Assembly: GCA_017962565.1 (NCBI GenBank)
Contig: JAGCVC010000020.1
Coordinates: forward strand, 1-64,000
DNA length: 64,000 nucleotides
Reading direction: 5' to 3'
Source of the DNA: Alphaproteobacteria bacterium
GTDB taxonomy: Bacteria; Pseudomonadota; Alphaproteobacteria; CAAHEQ01; UBA3637
The translations under genes were made by a program, and so were the position numbers. How positions within the stretch are numbered: position 1 is the first letter of the stretch; each line of letters begins with the position of its first letter. Below the pieces are notes generated by a model. It made no database searches, was not told the origin of the DNA, and was given only the letters and a program-made list of their open reading frames with translations. This document shows positions 44,559 to 54,469 of the stretch, one piece after another.

Positions 44559-45377
44559 ATGACAAAATTGATGGAAAATAAACGTGGTTTAATTATGGGC
44601 GTTGCAAATGACCATTCTATTGCTTGGGGAATTGCTAAAGCTTTGGCTGATGCAGGAGCTGAATTGGCATTCACTTACCAAGGTGAAGCATTAAAACGCC
44701 GTGTTGTACCATTAGCTGAATCCTTGGGTTCGAATTTCGTTCTGCCTTGCGATGTTACGGATACGGACTGTATGGACACCTTGTTTTCCATTTTAAAACA
44801 AGAGTGGGGCAGCTTGGATTTTGTTGTTCATGCAATTGCTTTTTCCGATAAAAACGAATTACAAGGTCGCTATGTTGATACAACGGCTGAAAACTTTGAT
44901 CAATCGATGCGTATTTCCGTATATTCATTTACGGACGTCTGTCGCCGCGCATCAGAGTTAATGCCAAATGGCGGTTCATTATTAACACTTTCATATATTG
45001 GGGCAGAAAAATACATTCCGAATTATAATGTAATGGGTGTTGCCAAAGCCGCTTTGGAAGCATCCGTTCACTTTTTGGCTTTTGATTTAGGTAAACAAAA
45101 TATTCGTGTTAATGCTATTTCAGCAGGTCCAATTCGTACTTTAGCAGCATCTGGTATTGACGGATTAAGAAACATTCTGGAATGGAATAAAATTAATTCT
45201 GCTTTGCGTAGAAACGTAACTATTGATGACATCGGACAATCAGCACTTTATTTGCTTTCTGATATGTCAAGCGGTGTTACCAGTGAAGTTGTCCACGTAG
45301 ATGCCGGTATGCATAAACAAGGCATGATTAATGCTGATTCTACATCTGCTTTATCTGAGCTCTTAGGGTCATTTTAA
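44559..45377 (+). CDS. fabI: Enoyl-ACP reductase (NADH)
   Basis: FabI performs the last reduction of each fatty acid elongation cycle. The 272-residue short-chain dehydrogenase starts with GLIMGVANDHSIAWGIA, has CDVTDTD, the typical SYIGAEKYIPNYNVMGVAKAALE with the catalytic Tyr-x6-Lys pair, NAISAGPIRTLAASGI, and the final SDMSSGVTSEVVHVDAG. FabI is the triclosan target; no substitution in the inhibitor-contact region is obvious. RBS AAAGGGA. Its stop overlaps the stop of the convergent small gene by 4 nt. Confidence 0.97.
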   Translation: MTKLMENKRGLIMGVANDHSIAWGIAKALADAGAELAFTYQGEALKRRVVPLAESLGSNFVLPCDVTDTDCMDTLFSILKQEWGSLDFVVHAIAFSDKNELQGRYVDTTAENFDQSMRISVYSFTDVCRRASELMPNGGSLLTLSYIGAEKYIPNYNVMGVAKAALEASVHFLAFDLGKQNIRVNAISAGPIRTLAASGIDGLRNILEWNKINSALRRNVTIDDIGQSALYLLSDMSSGVTSEVVHVDAGMHKQGMINADSTSALSELLGSF

Positions 45378-45595
45378 AGTAAATTCTTTTTCATAGAAGC
45401 TAGTTCAACTTCTTCTTGTACGATTTTTTCATGATAATGATCAACAAGGTGTTTCATCTTGCTGAAAAAACCATTTTCAATTGCTGTAAATGTTCCCCAT
45501 AAGGCTATAATAGAAACGACAATTGTAAAAAATGCTTCCAATATGTCCATTTTATCTTTAAATGTAAGTTGTTTCCAATCGCTACGAAAACTCAT
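45374..45595 (-). CDS. Small single-pass membrane protein
   Basis: I take the ATG at 45595, which follows AGGAGG by about 8 nt, giving 73 residues; the longer frame adds 14 residues with no ribosome site. There is a single membrane segment at about residues 20-42 (FFTIVVSIIALWGTFTAI) and a charged helical C-terminus (DHYHEKIVQEEVELASMKK). No family is recognised. It stands alone between fabI and the ankyrin gene. Confidence 0.65.
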   Translation of the reverse strand: MSFRSDWKQLTFKDKMDILEAFFTIVVSIIALWGTFTAIENGFFSKMKHLVDHYHEKIVQEEVELASMKKNLL

Positions 45596-45683
45596 TTTTC
45601 TATCCTCCTGCCCTTTAAATAGAAAAATAGAAGCCATTTTTCAATGACTTTTATTCGTATTTGCATAAATAGCTATAAAAGAT

Positions 45684-46178
45684 TCAACGGCCTTCGTTTT
45701 TCCAAACACGCCCTAGTCCCGTTTGAAACGAACGTATTGAAGTAACTGCTTTTTGGCTTTTTCCGCTAATTGCCCAATCTAACGCAAACCAACCGTTTTT
45801 ATCTTTCATATCCAAACGAGCTTTTGAAGTTACCAATTCGATAATCATTATCGCATTATCGTTAATAGCAGCAAACATTAACGCAGTCATCTTATCATCA
45901 TCTTGAATGTTCGGATCGGCTCCTTTTTTTAATAGTGATCCTACCGCAGTAATATCATCTAAAACCGCTGCCATTATCAATGGAGTTTTACCGTTACTTT
46001 TAATATTAAGGTCTGGCTTATGAAGCAGGACTTCCTCTAATGCTTTTGGATTTTTACTTATTACCGCATTCATTAAAAGCGTATTACCATTCTCATCAAA
46101 AGCATCAATTCCGTTTTGCTCAACCCAGTTTCTTATATCTTCTGCAACGTTTTTATTTTCTTCCGAAAAATCAACCAT
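45684..46178 (-). CDS. Ankyrin-repeat protein
   Basis: The 164-residue protein is essentially four ankyrin repeats: FDENGNTLLMNAVISKN; SNGKTPLIMAAVLDDITAVGSLLKKGADPN; DDDKMTALMFAAINDNAIMIIELV; DKNGWFALDWAISG. No signal peptide. Ankyrin repeats bind protein partners, which are not identifiable from the sequence. It lies between a small membrane gene and leuS, all on the minus strand. Unlike the larger ankyrin-like protein at 10701, its repeats are close to consensus. Confidence 0.88.
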   Translation of the reverse strand: MVDFSEENKNVAEDIRNWVEQNGIDAFDENGNTLLMNAVISKNPKALEEVLLHKPDLNIKSNGKTPLIMAAVLDDITAVGSLLKKGADPNIQDDDKMTALMFAAINDNAIMIIELVTSKARLDMKDKNGWFALDWAISGKSQKAVTSIRSFQTGLGRVWKNEGR

Positions 46179-46275
46179 ATTCCAAAACCCTTTTTAAAAA
46201 CTTTTTTCTTCAAAATATATATGGTTATCCTATACTTTTTTCCTGTATTTGTCAATATTTTTCTTTTAAATCAAA

Positions 46276-46305
46276 GAAAGCGCCCTGCTCGGACGCTTCC
46301 TTATT
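46276..46305 (-). terminator. Probable terminator of leuS
   Basis: On the minus strand AAGCGTCC...GGGCGCTT pairs with one mismatch and is followed by a T-rich stretch, about 15 nt after the leuS stop. Confidence 0.5.
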
Positions 46306-46320
46306 TTTCTTTATCAATTT

Positions 46321-48849
46321 TTATCTGATAACAATATTCAACAAACGTTTAGGCACATAAATAACCTTAACGATTTGCTTGTCTTTAATGAAATCCTGAA
46401 CCCGACTTTCTTGTTTTGCTATAGCCAAAACATCATCTTGCGTTGCATCAACCGGCACTTTAATGTTTGCGCGCTTTTTGCCCATAATCTGGACAACAAC
46501 TTCGACTTCATTTTCGACCAGTTGTGAAGCATCATAAGTCGGCCATTTTTCGTAAGCTATCGTGTCTGTATGCCCCAAACGTTGCCACAATTCTTCCCCT
46601 ATATGAGGAGCTATCGGAGAAAGAATTAAAACAAATGCTTCCATAACGGATCTGTTTACCTTTTGTGCTTTGTAAATAGCATTTGTTAATTCCATCAACT
46701 TGGCAATAGCTGTATTGAAAGACATTTTTTCCATATCTTCCGTAACACCTTTAATTACCTTCTGAGCAAACTTATCAACGTCAGCATCACCACCTTGATC
46801 GACTATTCTGTCGGACAGTTTATCATTTTCGTCAATAAACATACCCCAAACACGTTTAACAAAACGATACGCACCGTTAATACCTTCATCAGTCCATGGT
46901 TTTTCGGCTGAAACAGGTCCCATAAACATTTCATAAAGACGTAAAGAGTCTGCACCATATTGTTTTGCAACGTCATCCGGATTAGCAACATTGTATCTGG
47001 ATTTTGACATTTTTTCGACCTGAGTATTAACACGAACTCCGGTTGCTTTCACATACCATTCGTTTCCTTTACGTTCAACTTCACTGGGATGATAATATTT
47101 ACCATTGTCATCTTTATATGAATAAGCCGTAATCATACCCGGATTGTACAGCTTTTTAAACGGCTCTTTTGTTGAAACCAAACCGGCATCAAACAACACT
47201 TTATACCAGAAACGAGAATACAACAAATGCAACACGGCATGTTCTGCACCACCGATATAATAATCGACCGGCATCCAATAATTTTCCGCTTCTTTACTCC
47301 ATGCTTCTTCATCATTGTGAGGATCACAATAGCGCAAGAAATACCAACATGAACCTGCCCATTGTGGCATTGTATTTAAATCACGTGTTGCGGCCATTCC
47401 TGTTTCTTCATCAACCGTATTAACCCAATCTGTTGCTTTTGACAAAGGCGGTTGACCGTCCTTCGATGGGCTGAAATCAGTCATCGGTGGTAATATCAAC
47501 GGTAAATCCTTTGTCGGTATAGTTTTGATTGTTCCGTCAGCCAAATGGATAATCGGGAACGGTTCACCCCAATAACGTTGACGTGAAAACAACCAGTCAC
47601 GCAATTTATAGTTAACCGTACCTTTTCCGAAGCCTTTTTCTTCCAACCATTCTATCATTTTCTTTTTAGATTCGGCAACGTGTAATCCGTTCAAAAAACC
47701 GGAATTAACTAAAGCGCCATCACCTTCCCAAGCGGCTTTTGACAAATCAAAATCAGCAGGACATTGAATAACTTCGATAATCGGCAAATCAAACTTTTTG
47801 GCAAAATCATAGTCACGTTGATCATGAGCCGGAACAGCCATAATCGCACCATATCCGTAATCACCTAAAACATAATCGGCAATATAAATCGGAATTTTAC
47901 GACCATCGACAGGATTGATAGCATAAGCGCCGGTAAAAGCTCCTGTCTTTTCTTTGGAATCTGCCAATCTGTCTTGAGCAGATTTTTTAGCAGTCTCAGC
48001 AACGTATTGTTCTACTGCAGCGCGTTGAGCTTCCGTTGTAATTTCTTTAACCAAAGAATGTTCAGGAGCTAACACACAATAAGTTGCGCCAAACAAAGTA
48101 TCCGGACGGGTTGTATAAACAGTAAATTCCGCTTTTGTACCATCTACTTTAAATTTAACATCAGCACCATTGGATTTGCCAATCCATTCACGTTGCATGA
48201 TTTTAATACCTTCCGGCCAATCCAATTCATCCAAATCGGCCAACAACCGTTCTGCATAGGCGGTAATTTTAAGCATCCATTGACGCATCGGTTTTTTAAT
48301 AACTTCATCACCGGTTTCAACGTATTTGCCATCTTTGACTTCTTCATTGGCCAAAACAGTTCCCAACTTCGGGCACCAGTTAACCGGAACTTCAACTTCA
48401 TAAGCCAACCCTTTATCAAACAACAATTTAAATATCCATTGTGTCCATTTGTAATAGGACGGATCAGATGTTTTTATTGTTCTATCCCAATCGTATGAAA
48501 AACCGACATTTTTCATTTGTTCTGTAAAATAATCACAGTTTTTCGTTGTCACTTCACTGGGGTGAATGCCCTTGCGTTCTGCATAACGTTCTGCCGGCAA
48601 CCCGAAAGAATCATAACCCATCGGATGTAACACATTGAATCCATTCATCCGTTTAAAACGCGCAATAATATCGGAAGCAGTATAACCTTCTACATGCCCG
48701 ACATGCAAACCATCTCCGGATGGGTATGGAAACATATCCAATACATAATATTTGGGTTTGTTTTTATCGATTCTTGATTTAAATGTTTCGTTGTCTTCCC
48801 AATATTTTTGCCATTTTTTTTCTATGGCCTGATGATTGTATTCTGTCAT
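46321..48849 (-). CDS. leuS: Leucyl-tRNA synthetase
   Basis: LeuS charges tRNA-Leu and edits mischarged norvaline or isoleucine. The 842-residue class I enzyme has the HIGH-type motif [18 protein letters not shown], the CP1 editing domain with [18 protein letters not shown] and the conserved [15 protein letters not shown] (editing Asp), the [10 protein letters not shown] block, and KMSKS in [11 protein letters not shown] followed by [14 protein letters not shown]. The anticodon-binding and C-terminal domains are complete. It has its own promoter. Confidence 0.97.
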   Translation of the reverse strand: MTEYNHQAIEKKWQKYWEDNETFKSRIDKNKPKYYVLDMFPYPSGDGLHVGHVEGYTASDIIARFKRMNGFNVLHPMGYDSFGLPAERYAERKGIHPSEVTTKNCDYFTEQMKNVGFSYDWDRTIKTSDPSYYKWTQWIFKLLFDKGLAYEVEVPVNWCPKLGTVLANEEVKDGKYVETGDEVIKKPMRQWMLKITAYAERLLADLDELDWPEGIKIMQREWIGKSNGADVKFKVDGTKAEFTVYTTRPDTLFGATYCVLAPEHSLVKEITTEAQRAAVEQYVAETAKKSAQDRLADSKEKTGAFTGAYAINPVDGRKIPIYIADYVLGDYGYGAIMAVPAHDQRDYDFAKKFDLPIIEVIQCPADFDLSKAAWEGDGALVNSGFLNGLHVAESKKKMIEWLEEKGFGKGTVNYKLRDWLFSRQRYWGEPFPIIHLADGTIKTIPTKDLPLILPPMTDFSPSKDGQPPLSKATDWVNTVDEETGMAATRDLNTMPQWAGSCWYFLRYCDPHNDEEAWSKEAENYWMPVDYYIGGAEHAVLHLLYSRFWYKVLFDAGLVSTKEPFKKLYNPGMITAYSYKDDNGKYYHPSEVERKGNEWYVKATGVRVNTQVEKMSKSRYNVANPDDVAKQYGADSLRLYEMFMGPVSAEKPWTDEGINGAYRFVKRVWGMFIDENDKLSDRIVDQGGDADVDKFAQKVIKGVTEDMEKMSFNTAIAKLMELTNAIYKAQKVNRSVMEAFVLILSPIAPHIGEELWQRLGHTDTIAYEKWPTYDASQLVENEVEVVVQIMGKKRANIKVPVDATQDDVLAIAKQESRVQDFIKDKQIVKVIYVPKRLLNIVIR

Positions 48850-48877
48850 GTTAACTCCTTTAAAAATGAATGTTTCG

Positions 48878-48905
48878 ATGATAACATAAAAGAAAAAATT
48901 TGCAA
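48878..48905 (-). promoter_or_regulatory. Promoter of leuS
   Basis: On the minus strand TTGCAA, 16-nt spacer and TATCAT, about 30 nt before the ATG. Confidence 0.5.
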
Positions 48906-49016
48906 AGAAAAAACTATCTTTTTAATCTAAATAAATTTTAAAAAATTTTATTTTCATAACCACTTGTTAACTAAATTGAGTATAAATTAAGATAAATATG
49001 TGTAAAAGGTGTTAAA

Positions 49017-49529
49017 ATGGCAGAAAAAACAGAAATTGAAAACTCCACTCCCAAAAGATCGTGGCTTTTTATACTTTTCATCACTTGCGTTTGTGCATTT
49101 TCTTTGTTTTGGGCGGTTTTTGGAATTTGGTCATATTTATACCCTACGGATATCAACTATACGGTATCCACGTCAAAAAATTCATCTGAAGAACTTTCTT
49201 TATATGGCAAAGACGGAAAATTCTTCATCAGCCTACCAGTTCAACAAATTCAATTAGCTGAAGCTGTTTTACCTTATCATCTTTTGGAAATACAAATTGC
49301 GTTTGCCGTCAAACAATCCTCTGACAAATCAGAAATTCTATCAAAGTTACCGGTTATACAAGATGCGTTAATTAGCAATTTTAGAACTTTAACATTTGAA
49401 GAATTACAAGAAAACGGACGTTTGTTTTACTTAAAGGAGTCTTTGTTGGAACAAATGAATAATCTGTTATATCCTGTACAAATTCAAGATGTTTTGTTTC
49501 AGAAAATTGTTGTAAAAGAGGGGATGTAA
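49017..49529 (+). CDS. fliL: Flagellar basal body-associated protein FliL
   Basis: FliL surrounds the flagellar stator in the inner membrane and supports torque. The 170-residue protein has a short cytoplasmic start, a membrane segment at about 16-40 and a periplasmic SPFH-like domain with the ending LLYPVQIQDVLFQKIVVKEGM, which corresponds to the family's VxxVLFxxFVVQ motif. It heads a six-to-seven-gene motility operon; fliM follows after 5 nt. Divergent from other FliL in its middle, but position and C-terminus make the call. Confidence 0.82.
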   Translation: MAEKTEIENSTPKRSWLFILFITCVCAFSLFWAVFGIWSYLYPTDINYTVSTSKNSSEELSLYGKDGKFFISLPVQQIQLAEAVLPYHLLEIQIAFAVKQSSDKSEILSKLPVIQDALISNFRTLTFEELQENGRLFYLKESLLEQMNNLLYPVQIQDVLFQKIVVKEGM

Positions 49530-49534
49530 CGTAA

Positions 49535-50470
49535 ATGGAAACATCATCTTTAAGCAACATTTTAACACAAGAAGAAATAGATGCCTTGCTCAATCCGCAA
49601 GAAGAAACGGTTGAAAAGACAAACTCGCTTCAGTTGTTAAAAACAGCCGCTCCTCCCAAAAGATATCCTGCCTTGGAAAAATATATGGATGCATTTTGCC
49701 GTTCCATAATGACATCTTTACACCAATTAACACAAATGGAAAACATCCATACAAGCATTCAAAGCTTTGTTTTCGGGCAATTAGGGGCTTATCTAGACAC
49801 GCTGGCATCACCATCTATGCTGGGATTTTATAAAATTCAAGAATGGAAGCAGTCAGCATTAGTTTCGCTAGATTTCAATTTAACATATTGTTTATTGGAT
49901 ATGACCTTAGGCGGACGGCGTGGAACATCTGCGATGTCTTTGGAAGGACGCGCCTATACACCAATTGAAAAAAGCATTATTCAAACAATTTTAAAAACAT
50001 TGACATCCGACTTTGACAAATCATTTGAACGGACTTTTGTTTTTGAAAATATGGAAACAAATCCGAAAACTGCATTGATTGCTTCTCCGGCATGTGATGT
50101 TGTCATTACTCGTATTGAAATCTCGTTGGATAAAAGAAGAGGTATTTTGGATTTCATCCTGCCGGCGCACTTATTAAGCCAAATGGATGATGCAGAAAAT
50201 CTCATTTCGGCACAAGATGATTATACTGAAAAATTAACCGCTGCTCTTAGTCGGGTTCCTTTGGAATTAAACGCGGTTCTTGATAAAAAGGAAATTCCTT
50301 TCAGCTCTGTCTTGAAATGGAAAGTCGGCGACACATTGCCATTAAATTATTTCGAAGAAAAACCGTTGGAAATATCCTGTCAAAACCAGTTGTTATTTAA
50401 AGGAAGTTTGCACGTAAACAAGAAAAATATTTCTGTTCAAATCGAAAAAAATATCTTTGAGGATTTTTAA
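49535..50470 (+). CDS. fliM: Flagellar motor switch protein FliM
   Basis: FliM links CheY-P binding to rotor switching. The 311-residue protein starts SNILTQEEIDALLNPQEE, which keeps the LTQEEIDALL hallmark, though the usual CheY-binding EN-terminal peptide lies right at the start. The middle domain has YCLLDMTLGGRRGTS with the GGxG motif, and the C-terminal SpoA domain (about 235-311) reads VPLELNAVLDKKEIPFSSVLKW. It is followed directly by the DUF6468-like gene. Confidence 0.93.
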   Translation: METSSLSNILTQEEIDALLNPQEETVEKTNSLQLLKTAAPPKRYPALEKYMDAFCRSIMTSLHQLTQMENIHTSIQSFVFGQLGAYLDTLASPSMLGFYKIQEWKQSALVSLDFNLTYCLLDMTLGGRRGTSAMSLEGRAYTPIEKSIIQTILKTLTSDFDKSFERTFVFENMETNPKTALIASPACDVVITRIEISLDKRRGILDFILPAHLLSQMDDAENLISAQDDYTEKLTAALSRVPLELNAVLDKKEIPFSSVLKWKVGDTLPLNYFEEKPLEISCQNQLLFKGSLHVNKKNISVQIEKNIFEDF

Positions 50471-50908
50471 ATGGACAATATTTTGAACTTAGCCATCATT
50501 ACACTTTTAATTGTTGCCATTATCTACGCTATGGTTTTGAATTATCGTCTTAATTCATTCAAAGAAGGTAAGAAAGAAATTACAAAAACCATACACACAT
50601 TTAATCAAGTTGTTCAAAATGCCGAAACAATGTTATCTCAATTGCAAAAAAGCACTCAAAACATTGCAGATCAATTAAAAATAGAAATAAATAAAGCTAA
50701 TTTATTGCGTGATGATTTGGTTTTGATTTTGGATAAAAACAACAGAAAGTCGGAAACAAAAATGACTGCTCCTAAATTTACATATGCTCCGGTCGATAAA
50801 GATTCTCCTGCTCATTTTACAACATCAAAGCAACCTTTGAACATCTATCAGTCCGATGCGGAAAAAGAACTTTATCAGGCGTTACAACGATTGAAAGGTG
50901 AACAATGA
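50471..50908 (+). CDS. Flagellar-operon membrane protein, DUF6468-like
   Basis: The 145-residue protein has one N-terminal membrane segment (NLAIITLLIVAIIYAMVLNY) followed by a long helical, coiled-coil-like part (about 30-95) and a disordered tail. An uncharacterised protein of this build, assigned to DUF6468, commonly sits between fliM and motE in alphaproteobacterial flagellar operons; the domain name is from memory. It starts one nt after the fliM stop and overlaps the next gene by 4 nt. Confidence 0.7.
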   Translation: MDNILNLAIITLLIVAIIYAMVLNYRLNSFKEGKKEITKTIHTFNQVVQNAETMLSQLQKSTQNIADQLKIEINKANLLRDDLVLILDKNNRKSETKMTAPKFTYAPVDKDSPAHFTTSKQPLNIYQSDAEKELYQALQRLKGEQ

Positions 50909-51348
50909 AATTATTTTTTTATTTTCTTTTTCTTCTTGTCCTTCCCTTTTTGCTTCACGCCGAAGTAGTAACTTCCGGCACAGAGGTTCAAGGATGTGTT
51001 TATTCAGAAAAAGAGCTGAACTTATTTGAACAATTATCCAAACGGCATTTAGAGTTGTTAAAGAAAGAAGCTGAACTGAATGCTCGAGAAAAAGCTTTAA
51101 ATGAAAGAGAAGAACTGTTACAAGGTGCACAACCTTCTTTTACTTCAAAAACCAACTCAACTGTCCGAATTTATATGCAACTTCCCCCTGCAAAGGCTGT
51201 AGAGCTACTCAACTCAGAAACACCAGAAAAAGCCGCAGAAATCTTATCGCAAATGCCAAGTGCTTTTTCCGGACGTTTAATTGATAAAATGGAAACCTCT
51301 CGTTCTGAAATTATCTTAAAGAAAATGGCTGAAATTCAAGAACCATAA
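50905..51348 (+). CDS. motE: MotE-like periplasmic protein
   Basis: The 147-residue protein has a signal peptide (cleavage near HAE at 18-20), a coiled coil with ELLKKEAELNAREKALNEREELL (about 45-75, shown in part), and a C-terminal MgtE-N-like fold: YMQLPPAKAVELLNS, AAEILSQMPSAFSGRLIDKM. MotE in Sinorhizobium is a chaperone for the periplasmic motor protein MotC. Position in a fliL-fliM-motB-like operon supports the call. Confidence 0.82.
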   Translation: MKLFFYFLFLLVLPFLLHAEVVTSGTEVQGCVYSEKELNLFEQLSKRHLELLKKEAELNAREKALNEREELLQGAQPSFTSKTNSTVRIYMQLPPAKAVELLNSETPEKAAEILSQMPSAFSGRLIDKMETSRSEIILKKMAEIQEP

Positions 51349-51358
51349 AGGATAAAAT

Positions 51359-52012
51359 ATGGCAGAAAACATTTTATTTAGCAAACATCAAACTTTAAGT
51401 GTAAGCAGTAAAAAAGCCGCGCCAGTTTCTTTTTCCTTTATCTTTCTTTCTTTGATCTTAACGATTTTAAGTTTTTTTATTTACCTGGTATGCACATCAT
51501 CTTTTGAAAATATAAAGTTCGAAGCCGCAAAAAGCAGTTTGCATTCATCATTCAGTTTTCAAATCCCTTTATTTCAAAAGGTATCCCCTTCAAATGAATT
51601 AAGTGGCATTGTTCTTTATCATCAAAACAATATTGCTTTAAGCTTCCCTTCATCAGAACTTCATCAAGATCCGGTGAATGATGAAGTGACTATTTTGATA
51701 AAAAGCGATTTGATTTTTGAAAAAACAACTTCAACATTAACACCTCATGCACATGTTCTTTTCAATCAGATGAAAAATTTATTAAATACGACTTTGATAA
51801 GGAATAAATATGTTGTTGACTTTATTTTATTTGAAGATTTAACACAATCTCAAAATTATCCCGTTTTCAACGAAATAACAACAGAGCGATTACAAAAAAT
51901 TTCTGAAAAAATGAAAGGACTTTCCGTTGATGAAAGTCTGTATGGTGTCGGAATAGAAAAAAACGATCGGCATGAATTAAAAATTCACTTTTATAAAAGG
52001 ATTTCATCATGA
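51359..52012 (+). CDS. MotB/OmpA-like protein without the proton-carrying aspartate
   Basis: The 217-residue protein has one membrane segment (about 23-46, SFIFLSLILTILSFFIYLV) and a periplasmic domain whose second half resembles a degenerate OmpA/MotB peptidoglycan-binding domain: VTILIKSDLIFEKTTSTLTPHA, then TTERLQKISEKM and HELKIHFY. The membrane segment contains no aspartate, unlike a true MotB. It sits between the motE-like gene and motB, overlapping the latter by 4 nt. It may be a second stator-associated anchor; this is inference. Confidence 0.6.
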   Translation: MAENILFSKHQTLSVSSKKAAPVSFSFIFLSLILTILSFFIYLVCTSSFENIKFEAAKSSLHSSFSFQIPLFQKVSPSNELSGIVLYHQNNIALSFPSSELHQDPVNDEVTILIKSDLIFEKTTSTLTPHAHVLFNQMKNLLNTTLIRNKYVVDFILFEDLTQSQNYPVFNEITTERLQKISEKMKGLSVDESLYGVGIEKNDRHELKIHFYKRISS

Positions 52013-52581
52013 AAAAGGAGATTTTTTCTAATACTTCACCGCGAAAAAAAGCATGGATGTTAACATTAACAGACTTGATGATGTTGATGTTGACTTTTTT
52101 TATTTTACTTTATTCAATGTCCACTCCTGCATCAAAAAATGACAATGCTTTTTTCAAAGGTATTTCACTTGACGAATATCCTGTTTATTCACATGGAGTT
52201 CACTTAAATTATCTTGGGCAAATTTTGGCACAAAAAATAAAAAACTATGACGGATATCGTATTAATCAAGAACAAGGAATATTGTATATTCAAATTCCCA
52301 AAAAGATTTTTGAAGACGCCAAAAATCGTGTTGTTTCCGTAGAGGATAAAAAGCGCATTGAAAGCTTGGGAGAACAATTAAACAACATACCAAATAAAAT
52401 ATTTTTACAAGTTTCACAAAGCATACAACCAACACAGGAGGCTTTATTAGAAGCATCTGTAGTGGCTAATTTATTAAAACAAGGTGGTTATCCTTTTAAT
52501 TTACGCATTGTTCAACAAAAGGACAGTAAAAACGAATTTATTCAAATTGTTATTTTCCCGAATGCAAGGAGTGAATTATGA
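52009..52581 (+). CDS. motB: MotB-like flagellar stator protein
   Basis: The 190-residue protein has a short cytoplasmic start and a membrane helix, WMLTLTDLMMLMLTFFILLYSMS (split here for length: WMLTLTD-LMMLMLTFFILL), whose Asp corresponds to the proton-carrying residue of MotB. It resembles the PomB/MotB LTDLM..MLTFF type. The periplasmic part (about 45-190) has a weak OmpA-like pattern (RIESLGEQLNNIPNKIFLQV, LLKQGGYPFNLRIVQQ) but lacks the clear TDxxGxxxxN core, so peptidoglycan binding may be shared with the preceding protein. No motA lies in the window. Confidence 0.75.
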   Translation: MKKEIFSNTSPRKKAWMLTLTDLMMLMLTFFILLYSMSTPASKNDNAFFKGISLDEYPVYSHGVHLNYLGQILAQKIKNYDGYRINQEQGILYIQIPKKIFEDAKNRVVSVEDKKRIESLGEQLNNIPNKIFLQVSQSIQPTQEALLEASVVANLLKQGGYPFNLRIVQQKDSKNEFIQIVIFPNARSEL

Positions 52582-54449
52582 AGCGTATAATTTTATTTAT
52601 TTTTCTGCTGTTATTTACCACTCCTGCTTTAGCAACACAAGTACAGATATCTCCTTTGTGGTATGAGGATTCGGTTCAGAGTGTTCAAATAAAAATTCCA
52701 TCCACTGATGGTTTGAAAATGGCATTGTTTAAGCGCAACGGATACACATATTTTGTGTTTCAATCACCTGACGGTTTACAAATTGATGAAGCAACCTTGC
52801 AACAATTACCTATTGTACATTTAAAACATCCAACTGCTTTAATTCTAAGAGGCGTTTTTCAAAAAGGCATGCAACCTGAATTTTCAGCTAGAAATCGTAC
52901 GCTTCTTTTAAAAATGAGAACCAAAAACGACACGGAAGAAAGTTCTTTTAAGACTAAATGGTTACTTAATGGTGCATTATTGGAATTGAACGATGCCAAT
53001 TTGATAGAGTTTAAAGATCCAAATACAATGGAAAATTTCTTTACATTTCTAACCCCCTACTCTTCTTTATTTATGAAAGAACAGTATGACACTCCGGAAA
53101 TGACCTTTCTACCAACCGTTCAAGGCATCGTAATTTATCCTAAAACATCTTCTTTTCATATTCAAAGAACAGAAAACGGTTATGTTATTCATCCACAAAA
53201 CAAAAAGTCTTTAACTATCCCTGAAAGTAATACAAATCAGTTTGAGGAAATTAATTGGAAATCTTATGCCAATTTATCTGCACAAGATACAAACAAAGAA
53301 ATGCAAAACTTAAAAGACTTCATTTTATACGTTTCGGACAGCGCAAAAGATCGCTTACATCAAGAAATGGTTCAAATTTATTTAAGTCAAGGCTTTGTAC
53401 AAAATGCATTAGAAGTTTTAGAAAACATGCCCGAAAGTGAAATAAAAGAAAATCTGACCTTTTTAGCTTACATTATGGAAAACAATCCGATACAAGCATT
53501 AACATTATGGGATAATATTCGCAATCCTTCATCTGACTTAGAATTATGGAAAAATACGATAGATGATAAACCACTCTTAAATGAAATGGCTTTCGAAAGA
53601 ATAAATTTGTCACCGATGATGGCCTTTGTTTTCTGGAGAAATATAGGACAGAAAGCAAATGGTGAAAACAATCTTTCCATGTTAGAAAAAGCGACTGATG
53701 AATTGGAACAGTTATCATTAAATGACTATCAAAAGCAGGCTTTGATTTATCTTCAAGGACAGCTTGCTGGGAAGAAATATGAACTTAAAAAAGCCATTGA
53801 AATTTATACAGCTGCAGAACAACTGCCTTTCTCACAATACAGCACACAAATTATATTTTCAAAAATAAACGCTCAAATTGAAACAGGAAACATAAATACC
53901 GATGAAGCAATCTTGAAACTTGAAAAAATACGTCACTTATTGGCAGCAACAGAACTGGAAATACCCCTGTTGCAATTGCTTGCCAACCTATACAATGAAA
54001 AAAAGGATATTACACAAGCTTTGCAAACTGAACGTCAAATGCTTTCACTTACAAGGGATGACGATGTTTTAAAAAGAATGCAACGTCACTTTGAACATTT
54101 TGTTATGACAAGTCAAAGTCCTATTCAACGTATAGTCATCTATAATGAATTTAAAGAACTGATGCCAACCGGTATAAAAGCTCTTCAAATAAAAGAACAG
54201 TTAATTCGTGACTTCATTACGCTGGATTTATTGGATAAGGCTTATGATCTAGCATTTGAAACTGCACAAACAACTTTTGGAAGAAGACGGCAAAAATTTG
54301 CCTTATATGCCTATTTAACGGCAATCACTTTATCCGATACAGAAAAGCAAGAAAATGCCATACAGTACTTAGATGCTGATTGGCAGAAACAACCTATTCC
54401 CAGCGATATACCGGAAATTTTAAAGTGGAGTTACAGGAAGAAGAGTTAA
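52578..54449 (+). CDS. Large periplasmic helical-repeat protein of the flagellar operon
   Basis: The 623-residue protein has a signal peptide (cleavage expected after ALA at 19) and an N-terminal beta-rich domain (about 20-110; VQISPLWYEDSVQSVQIKI and YTYFVFQSPDG) that looks AMIN-like. From about residue 230 the sequence is helical with TPR-like units (LSQGFVQNALEVLENMP, KKYELKKAIEIYTAAEQLP, LLANLYNEKKDITQALQTE). Four-nt overlap with motB shows co-translation. By position it may be a functional counterpart of MotC, the periplasmic partner of MotE in rhizobia, but sequence similarity is not evident. It ends the operon. Confidence 0.7.
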   Translation: MKRIILFIFLLLFTTPALATQVQISPLWYEDSVQSVQIKIPSTDGLKMALFKRNGYTYFVFQSPDGLQIDEATLQQLPIVHLKHPTALILRGVFQKGMQPEFSARNRTLLLKMRTKNDTEESSFKTKWLLNGALLELNDANLIEFKDPNTMENFFTFLTPYSSLFMKEQYDTPEMTFLPTVQGIVIYPKTSSFHIQRTENGYVIHPQNKKSLTIPESNTNQFEEINWKSYANLSAQDTNKEMQNLKDFILYVSDSAKDRLHQEMVQIYLSQGFVQNALEVLENMPESEIKENLTFLAYIMENNPIQALTLWDNIRNPSSDLELWKNTIDDKPLLNEMAFERINLSPMMAFVFWRNIGQKANGENNLSMLEKATDELEQLSLNDYQKQALIYLQGQLAGKKYELKKAIEIYTAAEQLPFSQYSTQIIFSKINAQIETGNINTDEAILKLEKIRHLLAATELEIPLLQLLANLYNEKKDITQALQTERQMLSLTRDDDVLKRMQRHFEHFVMTSQSPIQRIVIYNEFKELMPTGIKALQIKEQLIRDFITLDLLDKAYDLAFETAQTTFGRRRQKFALYAYLTAITLSDTEKQENAIQYLDADWQKQPIPSDIPEILKWSYRKKS

Positions 54450-54469
54450 ACTCTCTCATTTATCTTTTT

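Noticed and set aside
48971-49156. Minus-strand open frame opposite the start of fliL
   Set aside because: Pure antisense of the fliL coding region, no ribosome site and no family match.
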